Shown one piece after another: positions 1-13,200 of a stretch of DNA of 64,000 nucleotides. The stretch's first letter is position 1; each line of letters opens with the position of its first letter. The stretch lies in the NCBI GenBank assembly GCA_964019135.1, contig OZ025256.1, forward strand, positions 2,046,001-2,110,000, given 5' to 3'. The notes below the pieces were generated by a model. The model did no database searches and was not told the origin of the DNA. It saw nothing but the letters and a program-made list of their open reading frames with translations. The DNA is from Arenicola marina (Eukaryota; Annelida; Polychaeta; Arenicolidae). The position numbers were made by a program, and so were the translations under genes.

Positions 1-235
1 ACTTTGCCATTGGTTAAACGACCCGCTATCTATGGAGCCGCACATTGCGATGGCGCTCTTCCCTTAGTGACTGCATTAGGTCTGGTCTGGATACGCTAGC
101 TGTGGTCGATGGCTTACTTGAACTCGCCCAAGTGAAACGCCATAATTTTGTGCGCCCCTCGGCCATGAATTATTCAACAGGATATCGTTTAAAAAAAATT
201 TGGAACACAATTCTCAATAACGACATTTCGAATAA
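1..235. repeat. 5' flank of large repeat unit, copy A
   Basis: This stretch resembles 23244-23545 in order and wording: a segment with GATGGCGC, then GTCTGGTCTGGATA, then a stretch ending AATGAATTATTCAACAGG. In both places it leads directly into a C-rich minisatellite. I read it as the start of the same long repeat unit, cut off by the window edge. It holds no convincing gene. Confidence 0.6.
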
Positions 236-240
236 AATCC

Positions 241-1158
241 CTGTCCCATCGCCCACACTACCCTATCCCGTCCCTTCTGCCACATTGTTCCACCCTGTCC
301 CATCGCCCACACTACCCTATCCTGTCCCTTCTGCCACATTGTTCCACCCTGTCCCATCGCCCACACTACCCTATCCTGTCCCTTCTGCCACATTGTTCCA
401 CCCTGTCCCATCGCCCACACTACCCTATCCTGTCCCTTCTGCCACATTGTTCCACCCTGTCCCATCGCCCACACTACCCTATCCTGTCCCTTCTGCCACA
501 TTGTTCCACCCTGTCCCATCGCCCACACTACCCTATCCTGTCCCTTCTGCCACATTGTTCCACCCTGTCCCATCGCCCACACTACCCTATCCTGTCCCTT
601 CTGCCACATTGTTCCACCCTGTCCCATCGCCCACACTACCCTATCCTGTCCCTTCTGCCACATTGTTCCACCCTGTCCCATCGCCCACACTACCCTATCC
701 TGTCCCTTCTGCCACATTGTTCCACCCTGTCCCATCGCCCACACTACCCTATCCTGTCCCTTCTGCCACATTGTTCCACCCTGTCCCATCGCCCACACTA
801 CCCTATCCTGTCCCTTCTGCCACATTGTTCCACCCTGTCCCATCGCCCACACTACCCTATCCTGTCCCTTCTGCCACATTGTTCCACCCTGTCCCATCGC
901 CCACACTACCCTATCCTGTCCCTTCTGCCACATTGTTCCACCCTGTCCCATCGCCCACACTACCCTATCCTGTCCCTTCTGCCACATTGTTCCACCCTGT
1001 CCCATCGCCCACACTACCCTATCCTGTCCCTTCTGCCACATTGTTCCACCCTGTCCCATCGCCCACACTACCCTATCCTGTCCCTTCTGCCACATTGTTC
1101 CACCCTGTCCCATCGCCCACACTACCCTATCCTGTCCCTTCTGCCACATTGTTCCACC
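241..1158. repeat. 54-bp minisatellite, 17 nearly identical copies
   Basis: The unit contains CCATCGCCCACACTACCC and TTCTGCCACATTGTTCCACC. It repeats every 54 bases from 241 to 1158, with almost no differences between copies. Because 54 is divisible by three, all frames without a stop stay open. That explains the 824-residue plus-strand reading frame (18-residue period, [10 protein letters not shown]...) and the 331-residue minus-strand frame over this array. Near-identity of the units points to recent expansion or homogenisation. Confidence 0.95.
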
Positions 1159-1787
1159 CTGTCCCATCGCCCACATCTCCCATCCTCCATACTGCACCAC
1201 CCCTCCCACCCTTCATACTGCCCCACCCCTCCCACCCTCCATACTGCCCCACCCCTCCCACCCTCCATACTGCCCCACCCCTCCCATCCTCCATACTGCC
1301 ACACCCCTCCCATCCTCCATACTGCCCAACCCTCTCCCATCCTCCATACTGCCACACCCCTCCCATCCTCCATACTGCCCAACCCTCTCCCATCCTTCAT
1401 ACTGCCCCACCCCTCCCACCCTCCATACTGCCCCACCCCTCCCACCCTCCATACTGCCCCACCCCTCCCATCCTCCATACTGCCACACCCCTCCCATCCT
1501 CCATACTGCCCAACCCTCTCCCATCCTCCATACTGCCACACCCCTCCCATCCTCCATACTGCCCAACCCTCTCCCATCCTCCATACTGCACCACCCCTCC
1601 CACCCTTCATACTGCCCCACCCCTCCCACCCTCCATACTGCCCCACCCCTCCCACCCTCCATACTGCCCCACCCCTCCCATCCTCCATACTGCCACACCC
1701 CTCCCATCCTCCATACTGCCCAACCCTCTCCCATCCTTCATACTGCCTCACCCCCCCCCCCAATCCTTCATGCTGCCCCACCCCTCC
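1159..1787. repeat. Irregular C-rich minisatellite (CATACTGCC units)
   Basis: Units of roughly 22-28 bases built on CCTCCATACTGCCCCACCCC follow one another with length and sequence variation, and higher-order blocks recur, for example around 1310-1400 and 1490-1580. The strand is strongly pyrimidine-rich. It joins the 54-bp array on its left to the 103-bp array on its right, so one compound array has evolved in three regimes. Confidence 0.9.
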
Positions 1788-2405
1788 CATTCTCCATACT
1801 GCCCACCAGCTTCGATCCTTCATACTGCCTCACCCCCTCCTATCCTCCATACTGCCTCACTCCCCATCCTCCATACTGCCCCACCCCTCCCATTCTCCAT
1901 ACTGCCCACCAGCTTCGATCCTTCATACTGCCTCACCCCCTCCTATCCTCCATACTGCCTCACTCCCCATCCTCCATACTGCCCCACCCCTCCCATTCTC
2001 CATACTGCCCACCAGCTTCGATCCTTCATACTGCCTCACCCCCTCCTATCCTCCATACTGCCTCACTCCCCATCCTCCATACTGCCCCACCCCTCCCATT
2101 CTCCATACTGCCCACCAGCTTCGATCCTTCATACTGCCTCACCCCCTCCTATCCTCCATACTGCCTCACTCCCCATCCTCCATACTGCCCCACCCCTCCC
2201 ATTCTCCATACTGCCCACCAGCTTCGATCCTTCATACTGCCTCACCCCCTCCTATCCTCCATACTGCCTCACTCCCCATCCTCCATACTGCCCCACCCCT
2301 CCCATTCTCCATACTGCCCACCAGCTTCGATCCTTCATACTGCCTCACCCCCTCCTATCCTCCATACTGCCTCACTCCCCATCCTCCATACTGCCCCACC
2401 TCTCC
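1788..2405. repeat. 103-bp minisatellite, about 6 copies
   Basis: A block starting CCCATTCTCCATACTGCCCA and containing AGCTTCGATCCTTCATACTG recurs with a 103-base period. GCCCACCAGC starts at 1801, 1904, 2007, 2110, 2213 and 2316. Each block is itself four of the shorter CATACTGCC units, so this is a higher-order repeat. From 2405 to about 2510 a few diverged single units finish the array. Confidence 0.93.
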
Positions 2406-2511
2406 CTTCCTCTATACTGCCTCACCCCCCGCCCATCCTCTATACTGCCCCATCTCCTCTCATTGTGCATACTGCCCCACAACACCTATCCTCCATACTG
2501 CCAACGCAATA

Positions 2512-5500
2512 GAATTTGAATAATTTTGGATTTCTATTAGTCTGTCGATCCTTCCTGGAGGCAGCCAGGCGATTATCGCCCCACACAGCGTCCGGCCCGA
2601 CCCGCAGCCAGGGTCGAGCCGCTCACAAAACCTGGACCAGGATGGATGGAAGCCACGGTGCCCGATCAATGCTATCGCGGCCACCACGCTCTATGTTTTG
2701 GTTTCCTTGCTGTCTTTAAGAGGCAAGGCTACAATGTTTCCGCGCCCATCAGTGTGTAGGTTGCTGAATTGTATTCTTCGCAACATACTTTTTTTCGGTG
2801 TTTAGGTAGCACAGCTACAACTTTCAAGCGTTTCTTTTCATTCAGTGTTGTTTACGTTGCAAGACGCCATTTTGTCGGTGTGTGTCTAAGTTGCATGGTT
2901 ACTATTCATCCGCTTCGCTTTGGATTGGTTTAATTTTCGTTTAGCTAATTAGCTAATTTTCCAGAAAATATATCACTAAGTCGCATTGGGACATAGGTCA
3001 TCAACATCTTCGAAGACTGAACTGTATTGTAGCGGAGTCAGTTGGGGACAGCCGTTTCCGATGAAAATTGCCTGAGATCTGAAGTTCACCTGAAAGATGA
3101 CACTTCAAAATAACAAAATAAATAAATGACCAGAACCAGAAATTAATTCGTCAAGTATTGAATCAATAATTGATATGTCGCAATGCTAGACTGGTCATAT
3201 TATTGGTCATTTTATCTGCGTTTATGTCGCATGGGGTTTGAACCATGGACACTTTTAATCATATGTATGACCAAACTTAGCGAGTGGCACACATGAATAG
3301 GGGAAGCGCCGTGCGACCAGCAATAACCTTACAAACGAGCTTCGCTGCTATATCACTGTGTCGTAAGTTGGCCCTCTCACTGGCCTCTCTAACCGACCTT
3401 GCAAAGTCTTTTATTGACCTTGATGGTGTTGTTCCGCTTAGAATCTGCAGAACATCGCCCTTGTTAACATCAATCCGCATGAAACCTTTCATCGCCTCGT
3501 TTAAAGCATTGAGTCGGGAAATGGAGACTATACCGGAGTCTGGGACACACTCTCACACTGCAGGGGTCGCTCGTAACTCAATTAAACGTTTCCTGTTAAA
3601 CAGACCACTTCGTTCTGACGTTACCATAGCTTTGGTGGCACTTCAGTTTTTCCAACGTTGCTTGGCTGGTTGGTATCCAGATATGCTACACTCAACTGTA
3701 TTGACAAGATAAATATCTGGGTTAAAATCGATACAATAGCCAATAATAAAAGTAATATAACTAGTGATGTACTATTTATATGCACTATTATACCCAGCGT
3801 ATGTTGGTGTATGTACTACTACTATCAAATTATATGTGACATGTATGGGTTACGGCGATGTATGTATAGATGGGTGAAAGGAAGAGAAGAAATATGGACA
3901 AGAAGAAAGCGGAAAATGTGTGATGCGAACATAGAATTGAAAGGAAAGAGAAAAGTAGAGGCGAAAAAAATCTCATGGGTATAGGGCTATGCAGTTCTCG
4001 CGATCGGGCCGCGAGACTTCAGTTTTGGGGACAAACAATCACACGTGCTCTATGTTGAAGTATAGGCAGCAATTTTTTACAGGTTTATTCTAAAGACTAT
4101 GAGTACCTTTTCACTAAACATGGCTAGGGGAGATATACGTTAAAATATTTGGAGGCGATGAAGCGCAGAACTTTGGGAATATACAAGGAAAAATCCGTCT
4201 TAAAAACACTCGAAAGCTAAAAACAACGTTCAAAGTTTAGCCCTGCACCCGGGCTTTCGCAAGTTCCTCAAAAAGCGAGAGACGTCACAGAGTTTCACGT
4301 GCCTCCGCGGTAACAAAAATGGCGAGAACAAGTGATCGACTTAACCATTCCGCTGTCAAAATGTGCAGTTATGGAGTAACAGCACACGGATGCGTCATTA
4401 AACCACATTGTAAAGATAAAATAAGACCAGTCAGATGTTTTCGTATCACTTTTGGATCAAGAAAAGACAACGAATCTTGCTATCATCATCATTACTGTTA
4501 TATTTATTTATACCGATATTGCGTCCCGTATTCCCTAGACGATGAATGACAACGGGCCGACCTCCCATTGTAATCGTACCAGCCACTTGCATTCATTCGG
4601 CACAGATCGCGTTACGGGATAGTCTGTTTGGGTGGAGGGTAGGGGATGGGGCCATCTCCATGGGTCCCTTGTGGTGGATGACTCTAGAATCAACCAACTG
4701 CTCCCTCCACTGATAAGGGTGAGTGCTGATGGATAGGCTGTTGGCGGGGCGTTATTGAATGCTGACCACCCAAACGCTCACTACCCGCATGTAAACCAGG
4801 CAAAAGAACTCTTCAAGTGAGATTTCCGTTTCAACAAAACTCCTGATTGATAGATAGCTGACCGCAAGTTTGCCGGGCGGGAGCAACAATATCGCCTTGG
4901 ATTGATAGCCTGTTAAGCGCCAAGCTAAATGGCGGCTGCCGAGTCATGGCCTGCGGTGAGTCGCAATACCCTTCCCCCTCAGACCATCCCCCCCCCCTCC
5001 CCACTCTCATATCCCCCTTTTTTTCACTCAAGCAAAAATAAGTTTTTCCTTATAAGGAATGTTTGTGGGCACGGCCCATGCTTTCGCTTGTAGTCAGGCC
5101 ACCGATTAGTCAGGTCACGGGTGTGCCTTGACCTTTGGCGCTCTCTACACTAGATTCATTGCTCAGTAATCCCAACTCTATCCACATCCTTGCACCAATG
5201 CCCACCCCACCCTTGTCGCAAGCCCGCCATCTCCAGCCCTATTCCCTTCCTGTCACACACCTGTACAAACACACTACAGTACTGCTACGCGGTGTTATCC
5301 ACGTTCAGGTCCAATGCTAAATTACAAGATAACACGACCATCATCCCGTAATATCAAAAACATGCGACCAACCAAACCAAAAAAATAGCTTATCAAATGA
5401 TGCAGTCTATAATAGCCCCCATTGGGCTCATAAACTTCCCCGATACCACCATCACAAGGATAAAGCCATCTCTTTGAGGACTATCGCCGAGTCGCATGTG

Positions 5501-6250
5501 GCGCCAAACTATAACACCATGGCAACTGGCACTATCACCGTGGCTATCGGAATTAGCCAATTCCGCTCGGAATATATTCGCATTATGGAATAGATCACCG
5601 ACATGAAATTGCATCGCCTCCTGTTGTCTGTTGGGGAAAGCCGTTTCTGATGAAAACTCTCTAATATAAGTTCACCTGCAATATGACGTATATATATATT
5701 TTCTTTTCATAAATTGCAATTTCAAAATAATGAAATATATATATAAAGCCATAACAAAAAGTCATTATCCAAGTATTGAATCGGTAATGAATATTTTGCA
5801 AATTCTAGAATGATCTTGTTGCTAGTAATTTTATCTGCGCTTGTGTTGCACGAGGTGAGGTTGACGTTTGACCCATGAAAAATTGTAATAGAACAATTCT
5901 GAAATTCATAATTCATTTTATGTATCCGCAAGATGTTATTCAGCCTGTAAGGAAACAAGAGACCCCTCCAGTACAGCAAAAACAAGACTGGGGATCGTTT
6001 CACTAAGAGTTACGAGCTCGTAACCGTATCTTTTACATGTTAATTTAACGACAGATCCGAATTTTACGAGCAACGGAAATAAGCGTTATACTGCGATTAT
6101 TGGTGTGCAGCCATATTCATGAAATTTATTTTCTGCCAATAATATTCAAAAACGTGCTTTCCATATATTGATGGTAAATATAAGATTGTTCATTTATTTT
6201 CGGGTGGGCAGTGACATTTTGAAATTTTACGAGCAAACATCACGAGATCT
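2512..6250. repeat. Large non-coding repeat unit, copy A core
   Basis: Successive blocks match copies B and C in the same order. 2590-2960 matches 9890-10150 and 24000-24720. 3240-3720 matches 10390-10810 and 25000-25450. 3780-3990 matches 25480-25800. 4490-4890 matches 12050-12440 and 27060-27470. 4900-5330 matches 13200-13700 and 28290-28650, and 5330-6000 matches 13700-14370 and 28900-29310. Parts present in B and C between 3990 and 4490, and around 4890, are missing here, so A is internally deleted. The small reading frames are not shared between copies, so I call no gene. 6000-6310 is AT-rich sequence with nothing I can identify. Confidence 0.75.
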
Positions 6251-6319
6251 TAGTGAAATGACACCCTGTACTGTAAAGTTTATCATACTTTCGAAGTCCA
6301 CAGCTTTCAATTAAATAGA

Positions 6320-8085
6320 GCCGCTTTCCAATCTGCTTGATAAATGTACGTCTCATTCTACCGTTCCTGCTCGATGGAAAGACGCCAATGTCACACCATT
6401 TTTTTTAAAGGACAGGCAGCTAATAGAAAATAATTATCGTCCTATATCTCTACTCTCATGCGTGCGTAAGGTTATGGAACATGTAGTTGATAATAAGCTG
6501 TAAGACAGGGCGTAATGCCGGCTTTGAAATGCTAGATTCCACTATGAATCAGATGATATATATATTACTCATCAAATCTACGGATCTCTAGAGCAAAATC
6601 GCGATTCAGTTATGGTCTTTCTTGACATGTCTAAAGCATTTGATAAGGTGTATCACCAGGATCTATTTCCTAACGTTGAATTACTGGGTATCAAAGGAGA
6701 CCTGTTAAGGTCATGGAGGCTTTCGCCTCGGAGTCGAACTATATAAATGCCGGCGTGCCTCAGGGCTCAATACTGGGGCCGCTCCTGTTCCTCGTGGCTC
6801 TATACTGGGGCCGCTCCTGTTCCTCAGGGCTCAATACTGGGGCAGCTCCTGTTCCTCAGGGCTCTATACTGGGGCCGCTCCTGTTCCTCAGGCCCAATAC
6901 TGGGGCCGCTCCGGTTCCTCAGGGCTCAATACTGGGGCCGCTCCTGTTCCTCAGGCTCAATACTGGGGCCGCTCCTGTTCCTCAGGGCTCTATACTGGGG
7001 CCGCTCCTGTTCCTCAGGGCTCTATACTGGGGCCGCTCCTGTTCCTCTGGGCTCTATACTGGGGCCGCTCCTGTTCCTCAGGGCTCTATACTGGGGCCGC
7101 TCCTGTTCCTCAGGGCTCTATACTGGGGCCGCTCCTGTTCCTCAGGGCTCTATACTGGGGCCGCTCCTGTTCCTCAGGGCACTATACTGGGGCCGCTCCT
7201 GTTCCTCAGGGCTCTATACTGGGGCCGCTCCTGTTCCTCAGGGCACTATACTGGGGCCGCTCCTGTTCCTCAGGGCTCTATACTGGGGCCGCTCCTGTTC
7301 CTCAGGGCTCTATACTGGGGCCGCTCCTGTTCCTCAGGGCTCAATACTGGGCCGCTCCTGTTCCTCAGGGCTCAATACTGGGGCCGCTCCTGTTCCTTCG
7401 TTAATGATATGGTTGAGGGCCTTGAATGCGAGGTTTATTTATTCCCAGATGACACATCTCTATTTGTTGTACCAGACTTTAATAATGATGTTCAAATCAT
7501 CAATTGTGATTTAGAACGACTGTCTCAGTGGGCAAAACAATTAATCCCGATAAGACTGAATACATGGTAAAAAAGTAAAACAACTATCGCGACGAAATCA
7601 TCTCGATCTATATCTGGGTAAGTCGGAGCTCCGTCAAGTACGAAGTCATTGTCACCTTGGTGTAATCCAATGTGCTGGGACTTGCATGTAAATTACACTA
7701 TTAATAAGGCCGAGACATGCGTTGTCCTACCAACACGTCTTCCCAAACAGGTAGGACGCAGGACTAAATTGAATATTCATAAAACATATGTTCGGCCTAA
7801 CCTAGAATACCGTACGTGTCTTCCATGGCAATGTTACCAAAAGCCAATCAGAAAGGTTGGAATGTGTACAACGGCATGCCCTTTTGTCTGTGGATTGGGC
7901 ATACAAAAGTACGCCACACACCAAACTTCTACAAGAAGTGGCATTGAACCGCTCGCTCTCAGACGTAAATATCTAGGTCTGTGTATTTGGTACACAATGG
8001 TTAATAGTCTCGGTCCGATGTATATGTCTGCAATATTACCTGATTTGGTATCCGTCTTCAGCATACTCACTACATACATATGAAT
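6320..8085 (+). pseudogene. CR1/Jockey-like reverse transcriptase relic
   Basis: Plus-strand fragments in shifting frames give the landmarks of a non-LTR reverse transcriptase in the right order. These are PARWKDANVTP near 6350, NYRPISLLSCV near 6440, VFLDMSKAFDKV near 6610, GVPQGSILGPLLFL near 6750, FPDDTSLFVV near 7440, TYVRPNLEY near 7790 and LEPLALRRKYLGLC-like residues near 7950. Many frameshifts and stops separate them. The catalytic motif normally written FADD reads FPDD. The third landmark has been multiplied into a 32-bp tandem array that replaces the normal spacing. The 5' half with the endonuclease and the 3' end are not visible. This family copies RNA into DNA for retrotransposition; this copy is dead. 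Confidence 0.85.
6758..7397 (+). repeat. 32-bp minisatellite made from an RT catalytic-domain motif
   Basis: About 20 copies of a 32-base unit (CCTCAGGGCTCTATACTGGG then GCCGCTCCTGTT) run from 6758 to 7397. One unit read in the ancestral frame encodes PQGSILGPLLF, the conserved block just before the RT catalytic aspartates. The array sits exactly where that block belongs in the surrounding relic. Since 32 is not a multiple of three, each unit shifts the frame. That produces overlapping artefactual frames that cycle through TGAAPVPQGS, ILGPLLFLRA and LYWGRSCSSG. Confidence 0.93.
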
Positions 8086-8094
8086 CCCGCATAT

Positions 8095-9560
8095 ATAAAC
8101 ACATTATTACAAGAATTCGTGGACGAGGGTAGCCCAACCAACACATCTCCATGGATCCAGCTGCTTCCGTGATAAGGGTGAGCGTTGCAGGATAGGCTGT
8201 TGGCGGGGTGGCATTGGCGCTGACCAGCCCGCCGCTCTCTTCCTGTTTATATGAACCCGACAAACACATTCTACCAGATTTCCGTTTCCACAGAACTCCT
8301 GATTAATAGATGGACGACGACCGTTTCCGGGTGGAAGCAACAATATCGCCATTAGATTGACATTAGACACGCCCTCCTTCGAGGATTTGAAGACTAGGTT
8401 GGAAGGGCGGGTTGAGGGGGGGGGGGGGCCTTCCGGGGGGAATAAATTACTGGCAAGTGCGATCGAAGAGGGTCGTGATTTCACGTCAGGCGCGTTGGAG
8501 ATTTGGCGGCAGCGAGGACGGGTTGAATATATGACCTTGTCAGATCGCATCATCGCAAAATACTCAGGGTGCATATGAATCCTGGATTGTATCGAATGCT
8601 CTGGTGAAATGCTATTTGATTCCTGCCTCGGGGTGCATTGTAGTAGGGTGGATGGGGGAGGGGTATGGGGATATCGGAGGGAGGGGTGGTGTCCTGGGCC
8701 TGGGTACTGTGATGAGAAGACAATCTCCGACGAGGTTTGTTTTGATTTCTGTACCGAGTGCGGACAGGATCCTGCCAAGGTCACAATGTCGTAGTTTATG
8801 GTGAAATTGGCCCACCAGCGTCCTTCAGCCCTTCTCAAGGTAACTTGCGCATGCGCCCTATGTCCGTAATAGCCTGGTAAGCGCAATGCTGAAATGAGGC
8901 AGCCGAGTCAAGTCCCAATGTGAGTCGCAATGTCAACCCCCCTCATACCCCCTCCCTCTTCATACCCCCCCCCACCCTCCCCCGCCTCCTTCGGCCACCC
9001 GCACACCCGGCGCGCTGGTCCGTGTAAGCACCGAACAAGAATTCCAGTCCAGGGAGCAGAGAGACAGGAAGCCCTAAAACCAGCTCAAAGTGCGGCGGAG
9101 TGCGCATCTCCTGATCTGCCATTTCAGTGGTAGTAAACAAAGTCATCATATATCTTTTCTTGTGGTTCTGTGATGACCGGCAGCGACGTTATGATTTGTA
9201 CATCTTCCGTTATTCAGATATTTCGAAGCTGTCACGAGTTTGCCGAATTTGAAATTGCATAATCGATCAAATCGCATAAATCATGATAGAACATTTGATC
9301 GAATTTATATTAGACTAATAATCTGTAGATGGAGCACGAAAACAGAATACGTAGTAATAGTTCCAACGTTTCTCTGGCAATTATTTATACATCGATTATT
9401 TACCATATGCAATATATCTACTTTTAGATTGCCTTATAATCAAATGAAATTATGTAGAAGTTGACATACAAGCACCATTAACGTTTGATTTAATTTACCG
9501 TTAACTTTCCAATGAACAAATCAACATATGGACCTTAGCTATCTCCCACTAAGCAGATAA
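8095..9560. repeat. Large non-coding repeat unit, copy F (partial)
   Basis: 8130-8350 matches 20700-20900 closely, including GATAAGGGTGAGCGTTGCAG and the AACTCCTGATTAATAGATGG stretch. 8350-8930 follows 20900-21490, and 8930-9480 follows 21490-22100, including GTTCAAAGTACGG-like and AAACAAAGTCATCA-like motifs. Copies F and D therefore form one subfamily with a 3' end different from A, B and C. No gene is supported. 9560-9880 holds nothing recognisable. Confidence 0.7.
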
Positions 9561-9879
9561 GCTTTGTTGAACTGATAGCATCACACTGCTGGTCGGAGAT
9601 ACCCCCCAGCGTTCCGTGTGGCATAGGCCTACACGTTCGGCCATTGTCAAATGTGCTCGAAAAAGGTTGAAGTTCGAAGAAATAGTCATTATTTGCTAAC
9701 TAGTTTGATCAATAATGACCTGACAGACTTAATAGTGACCATTGACGACAGGAGAGAAAGGTCCTTGTGCCACACACCAGGGTCACATATCATGTGCACT
9801 AGCCGTTCGCGCGCAAACTTGCAGGTATTGCCTCGTTCTCGCGTGGGAATTCCAAACATGTGAATAATGCGAATGGCGG

Positions 9880-10265
9880 TTTCTGCCTCTATGTTTTGTT
9901 TTTCTTGTTGTCTTTAAGAGGCAGGGCTATAATGTTCCCGCGCCAGTGTTCCAGTGTATAGGTTGCTGAATCGAATTCCTCCCAACAGAGTTTCTTTCGG
10001 TGTTTTCGGTGTCATTGTCACAGCTGCAACTTTCACGCGTTTCTTCTCCTTCAGTGTTGTTTGTGTCGCAGGACGCCATGTGTGTATGATTACCATGCAT
10101 CCGCTTCCCTTTGGCTCGGTTTAGTTTTTGCTTAGCTAATCAGCTACTTCACCTGGATATATTCCAGTTTCAGCACCCTGTCAATATGGTGACGAATTCT
10201 ATTGAGGGGTCCGCAGGGCAGTCCTGGTCAGGTGACACGATTTTATCCGCCTTCAGGTCTAACGC

Positions 10266-10296
<31 letters not shown>

Positions 10297-13200
10297 TGTA
10301 ATGATAAAGATATGCGACCGACCAATCCATAAGAACACACGTGCTTCATAAGCCCGATTCCACCAAAAAAACAGACAAAGTCATTTGTTCGATGATTAGC
10401 ACGCAATGACCTCTCAAAACGAGCTTCGCTCCTATATCACCGTGTCGTAAGTTGGGACGAGATGTCCCTTTCTGCGTCTCCTGGCTAATCGACCTTGGAG
10501 AGTCTTGTATTAACCTTGATGGTGTTGTTTGGCTTGGACTCTGCTGAGCATCGCCCTCGTTAACATAAATCCGCATGAAACTTGTCATCGCCTCGTTCAA
10601 AGAATCTCTGGTCAAGGAAATTGGGACTATACCAGAGTCGGGGAAGCACTCTCACACTGTAGGGATCGCTCGTACCTCAATTAAGCGCTTCCTCATAAAC
10701 AGGTCACTTCGTTCTGACATTAAATTGGCATTGAGGGTAGTTCAGTTTCTCGAATTCTGAAGACTGGTTGGCATCCAGACACGCTACACTCAAATGTATT
10801 TTAGACGTAAATATCTGGGTTCAAATCGATACAATAACCAATAATAAAAGTACCGTAACTAGCGATGTACTTTTTATGTGCACCATTATACCTAGCGCGT
10901 GTGGGTTCATGTGCTGCTAGTATCAAATTATATGTGAAAATATATCTGGGTTACTGTCCACCATAAATGTAATAACCAGATTATTTTTTTTAGATGCTAA
11001 ATATAACGTGACAATGTCCCAGGTTTTCCTGTTGCTGTCAAAATTGGGTAACCCCACGTTCCAGAATCCGGTTTTTGCCACTTCTGCCACCATTCATTAG
11101 TTGATGGCGTTAGATGGTGCCCGATACCAGGTAGACGGTCTCAGCTGTAAGCTGGTCCAATACGCACTGGGCCATACGACCTGCATGTCCTCCGTACTTG
11201 GCGACTAAAAACACTGGTGTTTTAGACCATTGCAATCCGACCCAAATGACGTACAGGGATGACGAGGCGAATACTGAAACTTTCAGCAGACAGTACGCAA
11301 AGCGTCATCCACTACCGCTTGGTTTGACATGGTTGTCCAATCATATAGTGAGACCTCCGTGGCCGACAAGTAGCTTACGCGATTACAGACGGCAGATCGT
11401 TGCTGGAATCCCCGCCTGGGTCTGGGGCCGTTTTATCCCTTCATCGTCATTGTCCCTGGGGCTCATTGGCCTAAAACTCTAACCGTGCTCACTGCGATTG
11501 AGCTCCAGATGTGTCTACAGCCTCTTGCAGTATCAAATTTTTTGGTGTCGTTTCAAATGAATAAACCTTTCAGCGATGAGGCTCATTGAAAGTTTTCCCT
11601 TTTCCCCATTTAACGACAAGTGGACTATGCTCCTGGAGAATGGGCAAAGCCCGGCATTGTGTGGGGGTGGGGGGTCTAAATAATATGCGATCGGGGCAGG
11701 TGGGGTTGCCTGGAAATGAGGCCACGTATTTGCTGACGACCGTTTATGTTGAAAGGGATGTGGGTTGTGAGCGGCAGGGGGAATTGTGGCGGATACATTC
11801 ATGTTTCATACTTGAAAGATATGTATTCTTTTCCCATGGACTCTTGCTGTTAACATGAAACCGGTTACCACAATTCTACTCATCTATACCGAACCAACTA
11901 CACAAACATACGTGAAGTCTGCGGTCATTCACATAACGTGATGTTATTCCTACATTTGGTTGACGTCCCCACGGGGAGATGCATATTGCTTGTGAACAGA
12001 GTCCTTGCAATGATCAGAACAACTGGCTGTTTCTTTACTATCATGAACTGATATATTTATTTATACCGATATTGCTTGCCCGTATTCCCTAGACGATTAA
12101 TGACAACAGGCCGACCTCCCTTTGTAATCGTACCAGCCACTCATTCATTCGGTACAGATCGCGTTACGGGATAGTCTGTTTGGGTGGAGGGTAGGGGATG
12201 GGGCCATCTCCATGGGTCCCTTGTGGTGGAGGACTCTAGAATCAACCAACTGCTCCCTCTCGTGATAAGTGTGAGTGCTGATGGATAGGCTGTTGGCGGG
12301 GCGTTATTGAATGCTAACCACCCAAACGCTCGCTGCCCGCATGTAAACCAAACAAAAAAAACTCTTCAACTGAGATTTCCGTTTCAACATAACTCCGGAT
12401 TGATAGATAGCTGACCGCAAGGTTGCCGGGCGGAAGCAACAATGTCGCCATTAGATTGATTCGTGACACGCCCTATCCGAGGAGTAAGCGATCTTCTGAT
12501 GGGCAGTGGCGGGGTAAGTCTGTTTTTGAATGAGGGGGTTAAGTATCCAGCGTCGATTTTGCCAAATTCTCAGTGTCAAATGTCGAGTTTTCACGCCGTT
12601 CCGTGTCGCTTTTTAGCTAAGTTCAGTGTCTGTTTTTCAAAAATCTGTGTCAGTGTCGTTTTTTCAGATCCTCAGTTTCGGAATTTGGGGGTCAATGAGT
12701 CGGAGGTAGTATCTGTGTCTAGTGTCTAGTAATGTACATATTTGGGAGAGCGGAGAGAAGGAGGTTTAGACGGTATAATGTAGCGGCGAAGAAGATTGTG
12801 ATTTCGCGTCAGCCACATTGGAGGATCGGGAAAATGAGATTCGGCGGCAGTGAGCAGTCAGGCTAAATATATGACCTTGTCAGGTCGCATTATCGCAAAA
12901 TAATCAGGACGCATATTATTCCTGGATTAGATCGAATGTTCTGGTGAATTGCTATTGGAGCCATGTCTCGAGGTGCATTGTGGGTGAAGGGAGGGCAGGG
13001 TGGAGGGAGTGTGTTCGTGGTTATGAGTGCTGGAATCAGAAGAGAAGCTCCGAAGCGATGTGTTTAGATTTCTGTACCGGGTGAAAACAAGACCCTGCCA
13101 ATGCCACTGCGGCATTATTGATGGTGTAATCGGCATGCCAGAGTCCTTCAGCTCGTCTCTGGGTAGTGCGCGCTTGCACCCTGACTCCGTCATTGACTGG

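Noticed and set aside
214..1823. Minus-strand Gly/Trp/Met-rich frames
   Set aside because: They are reverse readings of the same arrays.
45..2519. 824-residue Pro-rich open frame
   Set aside because: It is the 54-bp, irregular and 103-bp minisatellites read through. Its composition changes with each array, and there is no domain or start context.
8107..8886. 259-residue minus-strand frame
   Set aside because: It lies in repeat unit F, is not open in copy D or other copies, and has no domain.
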